Assembly (NCBI GenBank): GCA_030680175.1 | Contig: JAUXWO010000136.1 | Span: 1 to 64,000 of the forward strand | DNA: 64,000 nucleotides | From: Vicinamibacterales bacterium | Lineage (GTDB): Bacteria; Acidobacteriota; Vicinamibacteria; Vicinamibacterales; UBA2999 | Direction of reading: 5' to 3' | Shown: piece after piece, positions 32,554 to 42,947 of the stretch | How the letters are laid out: the number at the start of each line of letters is the position of its first letter | Position numbering within the stretch: position 1 is the first letter of the stretch | Program-made: the position numbers and the translations under genes | The notes under the pieces: generated by a model | Told to the model about the DNA's origin: nothing | Database searches by the model: none | The model's input: only the letters and a program-made list of their open reading frames with translations

Positions 32554-33024
32554 ATGAAGGAACGACTCCTCGACAGGTTTCGGGAGCAGATCGCCACGCT
32601 CGAACGCGAGCTGAAGACGGAGCTCCCCAAAGAGATCCAGCGCGCGCGCGAGCTGGGCGATCTCCGCGAGAACGCCGAGTACCAGGCGGCCAAGGAGCGG
32701 CAGAGCTACGTCCAGGCGCGCCTGGCGATGCTGCAGCGCCGGATGCACGAGATCTCGCTGATGAACCTCGACCGGATCCCGCACGGCAAGGCGGGCTTCG
32801 GGTCGACGGTCACCTTGCGCGAGTCCACCGGAAGCGAGCTCGTCTACCAGCTGGTCATGCCCGAGGACGCCGACGCCGAGAAGGGGATGATCTCGACCTC
32901 GTCGCCGATCGGCCGCGCCATTCTCAACAAGGAAGAGGGCGACGAACTGCAGGTGAGCACGCCGGCGGGCTCCCGCACCTTCGAGATCCTCAAGCTCGTC
33001 ACCATCCACGACGACGCGACGTAA
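32554..33024 (+). CDS. greA: transcription elongation factor GreA-family protein
   Basis: GreA enters the RNA polymerase secondary channel and stimulates cleavage of backtracked RNA. The 156-residue protein has an N-terminal coiled coil with the tip acidic pair in ARELGDLRENAEY, then the FKBP-like C-terminal domain (ISTSSPIGRAILNKEEGDEL). The start is uncertain: the ATG at 32554 gives MKERLLDRF. The GTG at 32542 in the track adds four residues but lies only three bases after the -10-like TAGACT. Confidence 0.9.
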   Translation: MKERLLDRFREQIATLERELKTELPKEIQRARELGDLRENAEYQAAKERQSYVQARLAMLQRRMHEISLMNLDRIPHGKAGFGSTVTLRESTGSELVYQLVMPEDADAEKGMISTSSPIGRAILNKEEGDELQVSTPAGSRTFEILKLVTIHDDAT

Positions 33025-33052
33025 CGGTCCCCTCGTCATCCCGGTCCCGCTC

Positions 33053-34498
33053 GTGACCGATTACCGTCATCTCTACTCCCCGGAGCGCCCCACGGCGCTG
33101 GTGCTGAGCGGCACCGGCGCCGATGGCGCGTACCACGCGGGCGTCCTCCGCGCGCTGCACGATGCCGGCGTCAAGATCGATCTGGTGGCCGGCCGCGGCG
33201 TCGGAGCGGCGAGCGCCATGTTCGCGGCCGTCGACGGTGGCGCGCGGCTGTGGGACGCACAGGGGCTGTGGCGCAGCGCCCGCACCCCGCACCTCTATCG
33301 CTGGGCCTGGCCGCTCCGAATTGTCGGGTGGAGCCTGGCGGCGAGCGGCGTGGTGCTCGTCAGCCCGCTGCTGTTTCTCGCGCTGGCCGTCATCGTCTAC
33401 CCGGCAGGGGCGCTGCTCGGCATGGCGGGGATGGAGGCGGGGGCGAGCCTCGTGGCGGCCTATGCTGAGCTGCTGCGCGCGGCGTTCGAGCCCGCGCGGC
33501 TCCCGACCTGGATCCCGCGCATGGTCACCGTGCTGGCGGGGGCCGCACTTGGCGCGATTGCCGCCGGCATTGTCTGGACGCGGTGGCGGACGCCGCTGCG
33601 ACGCCGCGCCGCGGGCAGCCGCGCCTGGCGGCTGATGGGCGCGCCCGTGGATGCCGCACCGGCCGTCAACGAGGTCACCCGCGGCCTGTGGGACCTGCTC
33701 CGCGGCGGGACGGCGATCGCCACGCCGAAGGCCGAGGACCTCAGCCAGCGGTACTGCGAGCTCCTCACCGAGAACCTGCGACAGCCGGGGTTCAAGGCGC
33801 TGCTGATGGTGGCGCACGACGTGGACGCGCAGCGGGACGTCGTCTTCGCGCTGCTGGACGAGCCGGCACGGGCCGCGGTCCTGCCCGGGCTCGGGGCGCC
33901 GGCGGCACGGCGTGCCGAGGCGTTCGATCTGGGCGGCGAGGCTCGACGGCACCTGCTGGATGCGGTGGCGGGGGCGCTCACCGTGCCGGCGGCGTGCGAC
34001 CCGCGCCTGCTGCGGTTCGGCGCGGACACGTTCTGGCGCGGCGAGACGCACCGGCTCGCGGATCGTCCGGCCAGCCTGTCGCGCGTCCTCGAGGAGGTGT
34101 CGGCGGCCGGCATCGAACAGGTGATCCTGGTGACGGCCGCGGCCGAGCCCCCGGGGCCGCACGAACTCCGTCGTCCGCGGCTCGACGGTCTCGGGCGGAT
34201 CGGCGAGCAGCTCGCGGCCGACGAAGCGGCAGCGGTCCGCGATGCCGAGCGACAGGCGATGCGGCTCTTCGAAGGGGTGTACGTGGTGCGGCCGGCCCAC
34301 AATCCCATCGGGCCGTTCGATCTCGACGGCGCCTATGATGAGCGGTCGGACCGTCATCAACGGCTGGAGGAACTGATGGAGCGCGGGTTCGAGGACGCGC
34401 ATCGGCTGTTCGTCGAGCCCGTGCTCGGCGCCTCCGGCGATCGGATCTCGGAGGAGCGCGGGGGCGGGGAGACACGATGGGAAAACACACCGACCTGA
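33053..34498 (+). CDS. patatin-like protein lacking the nucleophile serine
   Basis: The 481-residue protein looks like a patatin phospholipase at its start: TALVLSGTGADGAYHAGVLRALHDAG is the place of the oxyanion loop. The nucleophile elbow, normally G-x-S-x-G, reads AGRGVGA, so the Ser is Gly. The later DGAY (near residue 425) matches the catalytic Asp motif. Two hydrophobic segments (about 85-115 and 160-182) interrupt the domain and suggest membrane insertion. Inference: a catalytically dead scaffold or a changed function. It starts with GTG. The next gene starts 22 bases before its stop. Confidence 0.7.
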   Translation: MTDYRHLYSPERPTALVLSGTGADGAYHAGVLRALHDAGVKIDLVAGRGVGAASAMFAAVDGGARLWDAQGLWRSARTPHLYRWAWPLRIVGWSLAASGVVLVSPLLFLALAVIVYPAGALLGMAGMEAGASLVAAYAELLRAAFEPARLPTWIPRMVTVLAGAALGAIAAGIVWTRWRTPLRRRAAGSRAWRLMGAPVDAAPAVNEVTRGLWDLLRGGTAIATPKAEDLSQRYCELLTENLRQPGFKALLMVAHDVDAQRDVVFALLDEPARAAVLPGLGAPAARRAEAFDLGGEARRHLLDAVAGALTVPAACDPRLLRFGADTFWRGETHRLADRPASLSRVLEEVSAAGIEQVILVTAAAEPPGPHELRRPRLDGLGRIGEQLAADEAAAVRDAERQAMRLFEGVYVVRPAHNPIGPFDLDGAYDERSDRHQRLEELMERGFEDAHRLFVEPVLGASGDRISEERGGGETRWENTPT

Positions 34499-35646
34499 TT
34501 CATGCCGGCGAGCGGGTGTCGCTCGGGGAATCCGAGCCGCTCACGACGCCGATCTACGAGACGAGCACGTTCGTGTTCCCGTCGGCGCAGGCCGTGGAGG
34601 ACTATCAGGCGGGACGCACGCACGCGTACCTCTATTCGCGCTACGAGAACCCGACCGTGGTTGGCGTCGAGGAGAAGCTCGCACGCGTCGACGGCGCGGA
34701 GGCGGCGATCACGTTCAGCTCGGGGATGGCGGCGATCGCGACGGCGCTGCTGGGCCTGCTGAAGGCCGGCGACGAAGTCGTCTGCAGCGCCGCGATCTAC
34801 GGCGGGACCTTCCACATCCTCGAGGATCTGCTGTCGCGGTTCGGCATCCGCCACCGGTTCGTCTCGCTCGAGGCGCTCGGGACGCCCGCGGCGGTCCTCG
34901 GCCCGGACACGCGCCTCGTGTGGTTCGAGTCGCCCGTGAACCCGACGCTGCGCTGCGTGGAGATCGCGCCGGTGGCGGCGGCGTGCCGCGCCGCCGGCGT
35001 GTGGTCGGTGGTGGACAACACGTTTGCGAGCCCCATCAACCAGCCGGTGTTGTCGATGGGCGTCGATCTGTCGATGCAGAGTGCCACGAAGTACCTGGGG
35101 GGGCACAGCGACATCACGGCCGGCGTGCTCTCGGGATCGGCCTCGCTGATCGGGCCGCTTGCCAGGACACGGCGGCTGCTCGGCGGCGTGCTCGACCCGC
35201 AGCCCGCATTCGCGCTGGGAAAGAGCCTGAAGACGCTGCCCTTGCGCGTCGCGCGCCACAACAGCAATGCGCTGGCCGTGGCCGAGGCGCTCGAGGGACA
35301 TCCCGCTCTGGCGGCCGTGCACTACCCGGGCCTCCCGGGGCATCCGGACCACGCGATCGCGAAGCGCCAGATGAGCGGCTACGGCGGCATGGTCTGCCTG
35401 GATGTCGCGGCGGGGCAGGCGGCGGCGTATCGGGTGTTCGACCGCCTGCGGATCTTCCAGCGCGCCGCGAGCCTCGGCGGCGCCGAGAGCCTCTGCAGCC
35501 TGCCGGTGCTCACATCGCAGTACGGGCTGACGGACGCGGAGCTGGCCGAGGCCGGCGTGACGCGCGGCATGATGCGCCTGTCGGTCGGGCTCGAAGACGC
35601 GGAGGACCTGATCGCCGACCTGCGCCAGGCGCTCGCCGCCGCGTAG
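34477..35646 (+). CDS. cystathionine gamma-synthase/lyase family PLP enzyme
   Basis: This 389-residue fold-type I PLP enzyme belongs to the Cys/Met metabolism family. It has YSRYENPTVVGVEEKLA, the SSGMAAIAT phosphate loop, VDNTFASPINQPV and the Schiff-base Lys in SATKYLGGHSD. The C-terminus RLSVGLEDAEDLIADL is typical. Synthase, gamma-lyase or sulfhydrylase activity cannot be told apart by motif. The cysteine-synthase-like gene on the other strand converges seven bases away, which fits sulfur amino acid metabolism. It overlaps the patatin-like gene by 22 bases. Confidence 0.88.
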   Translation: MGKHTDLIHAGERVSLGESEPLTTPIYETSTFVFPSAQAVEDYQAGRTHAYLYSRYENPTVVGVEEKLARVDGAEAAITFSSGMAAIATALLGLLKAGDEVVCSAAIYGGTFHILEDLLSRFGIRHRFVSLEALGTPAAVLGPDTRLVWFESPVNPTLRCVEIAPVAAACRAAGVWSVVDNTFASPINQPVLSMGVDLSMQSATKYLGGHSDITAGVLSGSASLIGPLARTRRLLGGVLDPQPAFALGKSLKTLPLRVARHNSNALAVAEALEGHPALAAVHYPGLPGHPDHAIAKRQMSGYGGMVCLDVAAGQAAAYRVFDRLRIFQRAASLGGAESLCSLPVLTSQYGLTDAELAEAGVTRGMMRLSVGLEDAEDLIADLRQALAAA

Positions 35647-35653
35647 GGGCGCC

Positions 35654-36595
35654 TCAGGGCGCCGGGCGGTAGAGGTCCCCGGCGAGGTACTTCAAGCCGG
35701 TGTCACACGCGACGGTGGCCACGACCTTGCCCGGGCCGAGTTCGCGCGCCAGCTGGAGCGCGCCCACCAGGTTGAGCCCGGTCGACGTCCCCGCGAAGAT
35801 GCCCTCTTCCTGCGCGAGCCGGCGCGCCATGGCGCGGCCGTCCTCTTCGCTGATGGCCCGCGCCTCGTCGAACGTTCCCGGGGTCAGGTGGGGCGGCCAG
35901 AACCCGGCGGCGGTGCCTTCCACGCGGTGCGGACCGCCCCTCCCGGTCGTCAGGAACGGCGACGTGTCGGGCTCGAGGGCGACGACCCGTGTGGCGCCGT
36001 GCGCCTTGAGGGCGCGCGAGACGCCCACCAGCATGCCGGCGCTGCCCACCATCCCCACGAAGGCGTCGATCGGTCCGGCCTGCGCCAGCAGTTCCCGGCC
36101 GATGCCGGCATAGCCCTCGAGGGCGTCGGTGTTGTTGAACTGGTCGGTCCAGTACGTGTCCGGCTCGTTGGCGAGCTCCGCGATGCGTGCCTTGAAGCGA
36201 TCGAAGAGCGCCGGGGTGACCGTCCCGCCGTCGCTCGGCACCATCTCGAGGCCGGCGCCGAAGGCGCGCATCGTATTGAGCTTCTCGGCGGAGAAGGCGT
36301 CCGACGAGAGCGGGTGGAAGTCGTAGCCCTTCATGGCGCAGACCAGGGCAAGCGACGATCCCGTGCTGCCACCCGTGTACTCCACGACGCGCATGCCCTT
36401 GCGCAACGCGCCGCGCGCCTCGGCCCCCTCGATCATGGCCAGGGCCATCCGATCCTTGTAGGACCCGGTCGGGTTGAAGTACTCCAGCTTGACGAGGATG
36501 GTCGCGGCGTCGGGCGGGGCCAGGCGTGCGAGGCGGACGAGCGGGGTGTGGCCGATGGTGTGGAGGACGGAGTCGACAGCGGCGGGCGCGGGCAT
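35654..36595 (-). CDS. cysteine synthase-family PLP enzyme
   Basis: This 313-residue fold-type II PLP enzyme has the Lys motif FNPTGSYKDRMAL and the substrate loop EYTGGSTGSSLAL. GFWPPHLTP and GIFAGTSTGLNLVGAL are near the C-terminus. It is closest in pattern to CysK/CysM and cystathionine beta-synthase-like proteins; TGGSTGSS, not TSGNTG, is a departure from standard CysK. The ATG at 36595 has AGGAGA upstream; the track adds 25 residues. It follows the DHH gene on the same strand with a 19-base gap. Confidence 0.82.
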   Translation of the reverse strand: MPAPAAVDSVLHTIGHTPLVRLARLAPPDAATILVKLEYFNPTGSYKDRMALAMIEGAEARGALRKGMRVVEYTGGSTGSSLALVCAMKGYDFHPLSSDAFSAEKLNTMRAFGAGLEMVPSDGGTVTPALFDRFKARIAELANEPDTYWTDQFNNTDALEGYAGIGRELLAQAGPIDAFVGMVGSAGMLVGVSRALKAHGATRVVALEPDTSPFLTTGRGGPHRVEGTAAGFWPPHLTPGTFDEARAISEEDGRAMARRLAQEEGIFAGTSTGLNLVGALQLARELGPGKVVATVACDTGLKYLAGDLYRPAP

Positions 36596-36614
36596 GGGGA
36601 CTCTCCTGATCGGG

Positions 36615-38069
36615 CTAGGCGCCCTTCGGTTCCGTGTCCTTCGATTCCTTCGGCGCCCGGGTGGCCCCACGCGCCTGCTGCTCGTGCAGGAAATCGAGGA
36701 CGAGCTCCAGCATCCGCTGGTTCACACGGCTGCCTTCGGACGTGCCGAACTTCTGCTGGAACGCCTCGAGCGGGACGACGGCCTTGGCCATCGTGCGATG
36801 GCCGCCGGCGCTGCCGATGTCGCTGAACCAGCGGCGGACGAAGTCCCCGGCGTTGCGCGAGTAGCCGACGTTGCGGACCGAGACCACGAACGCGTCGTTG
36901 ACCACGCCGGAGATGACCGTCCACTGCGTGTGTTCCAGCTGCAGGTAGAAGTCGGCGACGTAGGGGATGAAGTCCTCGCGCGGCGGCTCGCCGAGGAACG
37001 CACAGAAGACGTGCTCCACCATGCGGCCCTTCTGCCAGGCCTTGATCACGTAGTCGAGCCGCTCGAGCGTGATCTCGGCGCCCTCCATCTTGCGGATGAG
37101 CGTGGCGTCGGCGAGGGGATAGAGATGCGAGAACGCGTCGAGGTCGGCGCGGTTGGCCTGGCGGTTGAAGAAGAGCGTGTCCGACTTGATCGCGTAGAGC
37201 ATGGCCGTCGCCGTGCGTTCGGAGATGTCGAAGTCGACGGCCCGCAGGTGCTCGGCGAGGATCGTCGATGTCGATCCGTAGTTCGGGCGGATGTCGCGGA
37301 ACACGGTGTTGTAGCCCGTCCGCTCCGGGTGGTGATCGATCACCAGGTCGACCTGCGGCAGCAGCTCGCCGAAGTAGTGGGGCTGCACGTCCACCATCGC
37401 GATCTTGTCGAACTTGCCGAGATCCTCCGCCGTAATCGTGTCCACGTGGATGTCGAGCAGCGCGAGCATCCGCTGATTCTCCGGGCGGCTCACCGGGTGC
37501 ATCGTGCCCACGATCGCCGTCTGGCGGGTCCGGCGCAGCAGCGTGCGCAGCGCGACGCCGCTGGCGATGGCATCGGGGTCGGGATCGTGGTGCGTCAGGA
37601 TCAGCACGCGGTCCGCGTCGGCGAAGTACCGCTGGTACTGGTTGACCTTCTGCCGTGTGACGGAGCGGCCGAGCTCGCTCGCCAGCGGCGGGCCCACGAG
37701 TTCCGCCAGGCTGAGCGTGGTCACCTCGGGGAACTCCTGCCGCAGCGCCTCGACGCGTGCCAGCTCGGCCGGGCTCGTGCCCAGCACGTAGATGAGCGTG
37801 CCGCCGGCGGCGCGGAGCGCCTGCAGGACCTTCTTCAGGCCGCGGCGGGGGTGGTCTTCGAGGATGACGCTGGTGGAGGGGGTGACGTCGGCCTTGACGA
37901 AGGTGTCGACGCGCTTGGGGTCGCCGACGAGGGTGCTGATGCCGTCGTGTTCGAGACGCCGGGCCAGCGGCGGACTCTCCACCAGGACCTCCAGCTCGAA
38001 GTCCGACGGGAGCGCCGCCGCGAGCAGCCGGATGACGAGTTCAGAGTGACAGACCGCAAGGCACCGCAT
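36615..38069 (-). CDS. DHH-family phosphoesterase with N-terminal Rossmann-like domain
   Basis: The 484-residue protein joins an N-terminal TrkA-N/RCK-like nucleotide-binding domain (about 1-135) to a DHH phosphoesterase domain. The DHH metal motifs are HHDPDPDAIASG (around 159), MVDVQPHY and IDHHPE. A DHHA1 domain ends with GSAGGHRTMAKA. Relatives include NrnA-type oligoribonucleases/pAp phosphatases and cyclic-dinucleotide phosphodiesterases; substrate is unknown. The ATG at 38069 has GAGG upstream. A 17-codon ORF ends four bases before it. Confidence 0.85.
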   Translation of the reverse strand: MRCLAVCHSELVIRLLAAALPSDFELEVLVESPPLARRLEHDGISTLVGDPKRVDTFVKADVTPSTSVILEDHPRRGLKKVLQALRAAGGTLIYVLGTSPAELARVEALRQEFPEVTTLSLAELVGPPLASELGRSVTRQKVNQYQRYFADADRVLILTHHDPDPDAIASGVALRTLLRRTRQTAIVGTMHPVSRPENQRMLALLDIHVDTITAEDLGKFDKIAMVDVQPHYFGELLPQVDLVIDHHPERTGYNTVFRDIRPNYGSTSTILAEHLRAVDFDISERTATAMLYAIKSDTLFFNRQANRADLDAFSHLYPLADATLIRKMEGAEITLERLDYVIKAWQKGRMVEHVFCAFLGEPPREDFIPYVADFYLQLEHTQWTVISGVVNDAFVVSVRNVGYSRNAGDFVRRWFSDIGSAGGHRTMAKAVVPLEAFQQKFGTSEGSRVNQRMLELVLDFLHEQQARGATRAPKESKDTEPKGA

Positions 38070-38073
38070 CGGG

Positions 38074-38127
38074 TCAGGCCTCGCGCCGGTGGGCGGTGGG
38101 GATGCTCACGGACACGCCACGTTCCAT
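38074..38127 (-). CDS. possible 17-residue leader ORF upstream of the DHH gene
   Basis: ATG GAA CGT opens a 17-codon frame that ends in TGA four bases before the DHH ATG. A minus-strand TATAAT is 16 bases upstream of it. It may couple translation or be chance; the peptide (ending AHRREA) has no known motif. Confidence 0.25.
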   Translation of the reverse strand: MERGVSVSIPTAHRREA

Positions 38128-38142
38128 AGGCGCCAAACCTCG

Positions 38143-38148
38143 ATTATA
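38143..38148 (-). promoter_or_regulatory. TATAAT -10 box upstream of the DHH gene
   Basis: A perfect minus-strand TATAAT (GGCTATAATC context) lies 74 bases upstream of the DHH ATG. No -35 match is visible. Confidence 0.5.
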
Positions 38149-38218
38149 GCCCGCCTGCGGTGCCGTGGCCCCGACTTTCGTCCCGGGGCCCGACGGGCTG
38201 GCGTCCCCCGGCGACTCT

Positions 38219-38226
38219 GCTAGGAT
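38219..38226 (+). promoter_or_regulatory. GCTAGGAT -10 box before the VWA gene
   Basis: The box ends 18 bases before the GTG of the VWA protein and matches the GCTANNAT pattern seen elsewhere in the window. Confidence 0.4.
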
Positions 38227-38244
38227 CCGCGACGGAGGGGCGCG

Positions 38245-39165
38245 GTGCGACACCACGCGGGGATCATCATGTGCGCGGCCGTCGTGACGGGCGCCGGCCT
38301 GCAGGCGCAGCCGACGTTCCGTGCCGGCGTGGACCTCGTCACGTTCGGCGTCTCCGTCGTTGATCAGGCGGGCCGGCTCGTCACCGATCTGAGAGAGGAC
38401 GACTTCGAGATCCGCGAGGACGGCACGCCGCAGACGCTGGCGTCCTTCGCGCGCGGCGATGCCGCGGACGAACTCGCGCGCGTGCGGCTCGGCCTGCTGA
38501 TGGACGTCAGCGGCAGCATGGAACGCGACCTGGCGCTCGCGCGGACCGCGGCCATCAAGTTCCTGAACGCGCTGCCCGAGGCGCAGGACATCACGCTGGT
38601 GGACTACGACACCCAGGTACGGGTGAGCCGCTACGGCCAGGCCGACTTCCCGCGGCTCGTCGAGCGCATCCGCACCGGGAAGCTCGGCGGATGGACCGCG
38701 TTCTACGATGCGCTCGGCGTCTACCTCGACAGCGTGGACCTGATGGATGGCCGCAAGGTCCTCGTGATGTACGGCGACGGCCTCGACACCCGCAGCGCCT
38801 TGCGGTTCGGCGAGATGATGACGCTGCTCAAGGCCTCCGACGTGACGGTCTACGCGATCGGGTTCATCGGGCACCAGCCGGGGAACGCCCGGATGGAGGG
38901 CCGGCTCCGCCTGACGCGGGTGGCCGAGGCCACGGGCGGGCAGGCCTTCTTTCCCTCCGCGCTCAAGGACCTCGACGAGGCGTACGCGAAAGTGCTGGCC
39001 GAGATCAGAGGGCAGTATCACCTCGGCTACGTGTCGACGAACCGGACCACGGATGGCGCCTGGCGGAGGGTGGAGATCCGCCTGACGCGCCCCGGCCTCC
39101 GGGTCCGGGCACGCGAGGGCTACTTCGCGCCGTACGTGGAACCGCCGCCCGCCGGCCTCCCGTAG
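38245..39165 (+). CDS. secreted VWFA-related protein, Acidobacteria-type
   Basis: This 306-residue protein starts with a short signal sequence (ending around LQAQPTF). A VWFA-related region follows: FRAGVDLVTFGVSVVDQAG, VTDLREDDFEIREDG and the MIDAS motif DVSGSM near residue 90. The tail YHLGYVSTNR...RVRAREGYFAP is typical of the family named VWFA-related Acidobacterial domain. Function is unknown; an extracytoplasmic binding role is likely. It begins at GTG. This family is the clearest lineage signal in the window. Confidence 0.85.
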   Translation: MRHHAGIIMCAAVVTGAGLQAQPTFRAGVDLVTFGVSVVDQAGRLVTDLREDDFEIREDGTPQTLASFARGDAADELARVRLGLLMDVSGSMERDLALARTAAIKFLNALPEAQDITLVDYDTQVRVSRYGQADFPRLVERIRTGKLGGWTAFYDALGVYLDSVDLMDGRKVLVMYGDGLDTRSALRFGEMMTLLKASDVTVYAIGFIGHQPGNARMEGRLRLTRVAEATGGQAFFPSALKDLDEAYAKVLAEIRGQYHLGYVSTNRTTDGAWRRVEIRLTRPGLRVRAREGYFAPYVEPPPAGLP

Positions 39166-39226
39166 CCTGCCCAGCCGGTCCCCGATCTACCCCCTTTGGC
39201 CGGGTAGGCGCGTCGTACGTGTGTGG

Positions 39227-39232
39227 TACGAT
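39227..39232 (+). promoter_or_regulatory. TACGAT box upstream of uvrB
   Basis: GGTACGATGAC lies 60 bases upstream of the uvrB ATG, in the spacer after the VWA gene. No -35 match is clear and no LexA-like box is recognised. Confidence 0.3.
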
Positions 39233-39292
39233 GACAGACTGTGTCCCCGCCGGTGACCGTCGCCGAGAGTGGCGGTGCGGGGTGGCGGAACC

Positions 39293-41311
<2,019 letters not shown>

Positions 41312-41314
41312 ATC

Positions 41315-42091
41315 GTGCAGCAGTGGCTCATCGCGTGGATCAAGTCGGCGCTCATCGAGGTGCAGGAGTACGTGAAGCTGTGCCAGGCCACCGCGCGGGG
41401 CGCGGTGACCCGCCCCTTCTACTGGCGTGACCTGGTCACGCAGATGGAGATCATCGGGCTGGGCTCGCTGACCGTGGTCATTCTGACCGGGCTCTTCACC
41501 GGCGCGGTGCTGGCCCTGCAGAGCGGCGTGACGCTGGACCAGTTCGGCGCGCGGCCCTACGTCGGCCGGCTCGTCAGCGCGACGATGGTCAAGGCGCTCG
41601 GGCCGGTGCTGACGGCCCTCATGCTGGCGGGGCGCGTCGGCTCGGGCATCGCCGCGGAACTGGGCTCGATGGCGGTGACCGACCAGATCCACGCACTGCG
41701 CGCGCTCGGGACGGATCCGGTGCGCAAGCTCGTCGTGCCGCGCGTCCTGGCCGGCTTCATCATGACGCCGCTGCTGACGGCGGTGGCCAACACCGTCGGC
41801 CTGATCGGGGGCTGGGTGATCGCGGTGTTCCAGCTCCGCGTGGCGTCCGGTCTGTACTGGTCGTCGGTCGTGGAGGGCCTGTACATCGAGGACGTGTACA
41901 TGGGCATCATCAAGCCGTTCTTCCTCGGGCTCGTCATCGTGACGGTCGGGTGCCATGTGGGACTGCGGACGAGCGGGGGCACGCAGGGCGTCGGCCGGTC
42001 CACCACCAACGCCGTGGTGGCGGCCTCGGTCGGCGTGCTCGCGGTGGACTTCTTCCTGACCCGCCTGATCCTCTCGGTGCTGTACCCATGA
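41315..42091 (+). CDS. mlaE: MlaE-family ABC lipid transporter permease
   Basis: MlaE is the membrane core of the ABC system that moves phospholipids between inner and outer membranes. The 258-residue protein has about five transmembrane segments. It has the MlaE signature regions GSGIAAELGSMAVTDQIHALRALGTDP and VPRVLAGFIMTPLLT. It starts at GTG four bases after the uvrB stop and overlaps mlaF by four bases, so it may be cotranscribed with uvrB. Confidence 0.93.
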   Translation: MQQWLIAWIKSALIEVQEYVKLCQATARGAVTRPFYWRDLVTQMEIIGLGSLTVVILTGLFTGAVLALQSGVTLDQFGARPYVGRLVSATMVKALGPVLTALMLAGRVGSGIAAELGSMAVTDQIHALRALGTDPVRKLVVPRVLAGFIMTPLLTAVANTVGLIGGWVIAVFQLRVASGLYWSSVVEGLYIEDVYMGIIKPFFLGLVIVTVGCHVGLRTSGGTQGVGRSTTNAVVAASVGVLAVDFFLTRLILSVLYP

Positions 42092-42930
42092 CGATCGCGT
42101 CCACGGCCGGGGAGGCGGCACGTCCGGCGGCGGCCACGGTCGAGCCGATTGCGGTCTTCGAGGACGTGCACCTGGCGTTCGACGAGAAGGTCGTGCTGCG
42201 CGGCGTGAGCTTCGCGGTCATGCCCGGTCACACGAAGATCCTCCTCGGGGCCAGCGGCTCGGGCAAGTCCACCATCCTCAAGCTGATGCTCGGGCTGCTC
42301 AAGCCGGACGCCGGCCGCATCTGGGTGCACGGCGAGCGGGTCGACACGATGCGCGAGCGCGACCTGCTGGCGCTGCGGGACCAGACCGGCATGGTGTTCC
42401 AGGAGGGCGCGCTCTTCGACTCCCTGACGGTGGGGGGCAACGTCGGCTACAAGCTGTATGGGGAGACGGACCTGCCGGAGGAGGAAATCCAGCGGCGGAT
42501 CGAAGAACTGCTGGGGTTCATCGGGCTGGACGAGTACCTGGAGCGGATGCCGTCCGAGCTCTCCGGTGGACAGCGGCGGCGCGTGGCCATCGCGCGGGCC
42601 ATGGCCTTCAAGCCGAAGCTCCTCCTGTATGACGAGCCGACGACCGGGCTGGACCCGCTGACCGCGCTGACCGTGGACGCCGAGATCGTCAAGCTGCGCG
42701 ACCTCGAGGACGTGACGCCGGTGGTGGTGACGCACCAGCTCCGCGACGCCTTCTACATCGCGGGCCATCAGGCGATTCGCGACCCCGGCGTCCGGCTGGT
42801 GCCGGCGCCCCCGGAGAAGGTGGCCGAGGCCGACTTCGTGATGCTGCGCGAGGGTAAGATCGTATTCGAGGGGTCGGCCGACGAGTTGCGATGTGCGTCG
42901 GACCCCTATCTGCGAGAGTTTCTTTCCTGA
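42088..42930 (+). CDS. mlaF: MlaF-family ABC transporter ATP-binding protein
   Basis: MlaF powers the MlaE permease. The 280 residues contain Walker A LGASGSGKSTILK, a Q-loop (MVFQEGALFD), the signature LSGGQRRRVAIARA, Walker B LLLYDEPTTGLD and the H-loop VTHQL. A stretch after the H-loop (PGVRLVPAPPEKVAEAD) extends the usual MlaF. The ATG at 42088 overlaps the mlaE stop. The mlaD ATG follows after 17 bases. Confidence 0.93.
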   Translation: MTIASTAGEAARPAAATVEPIAVFEDVHLAFDEKVVLRGVSFAVMPGHTKILLGASGSGKSTILKLMLGLLKPDAGRIWVHGERVDTMRERDLLALRDQTGMVFQEGALFDSLTVGGNVGYKLYGETDLPEEEIQRRIEELLGFIGLDEYLERMPSELSGGQRRRVAIARAMAFKPKLLLYDEPTTGLDPLTALTVDAEIVKLRDLEDVTPVVVTHQLRDAFYIAGHQAIRDPGVRLVPAPPEKVAEADFVMLREGKIVFEGSADELRCASDPYLREFLS

Positions 42931-42947
42931 AGAAGGACGAGAGTTCC

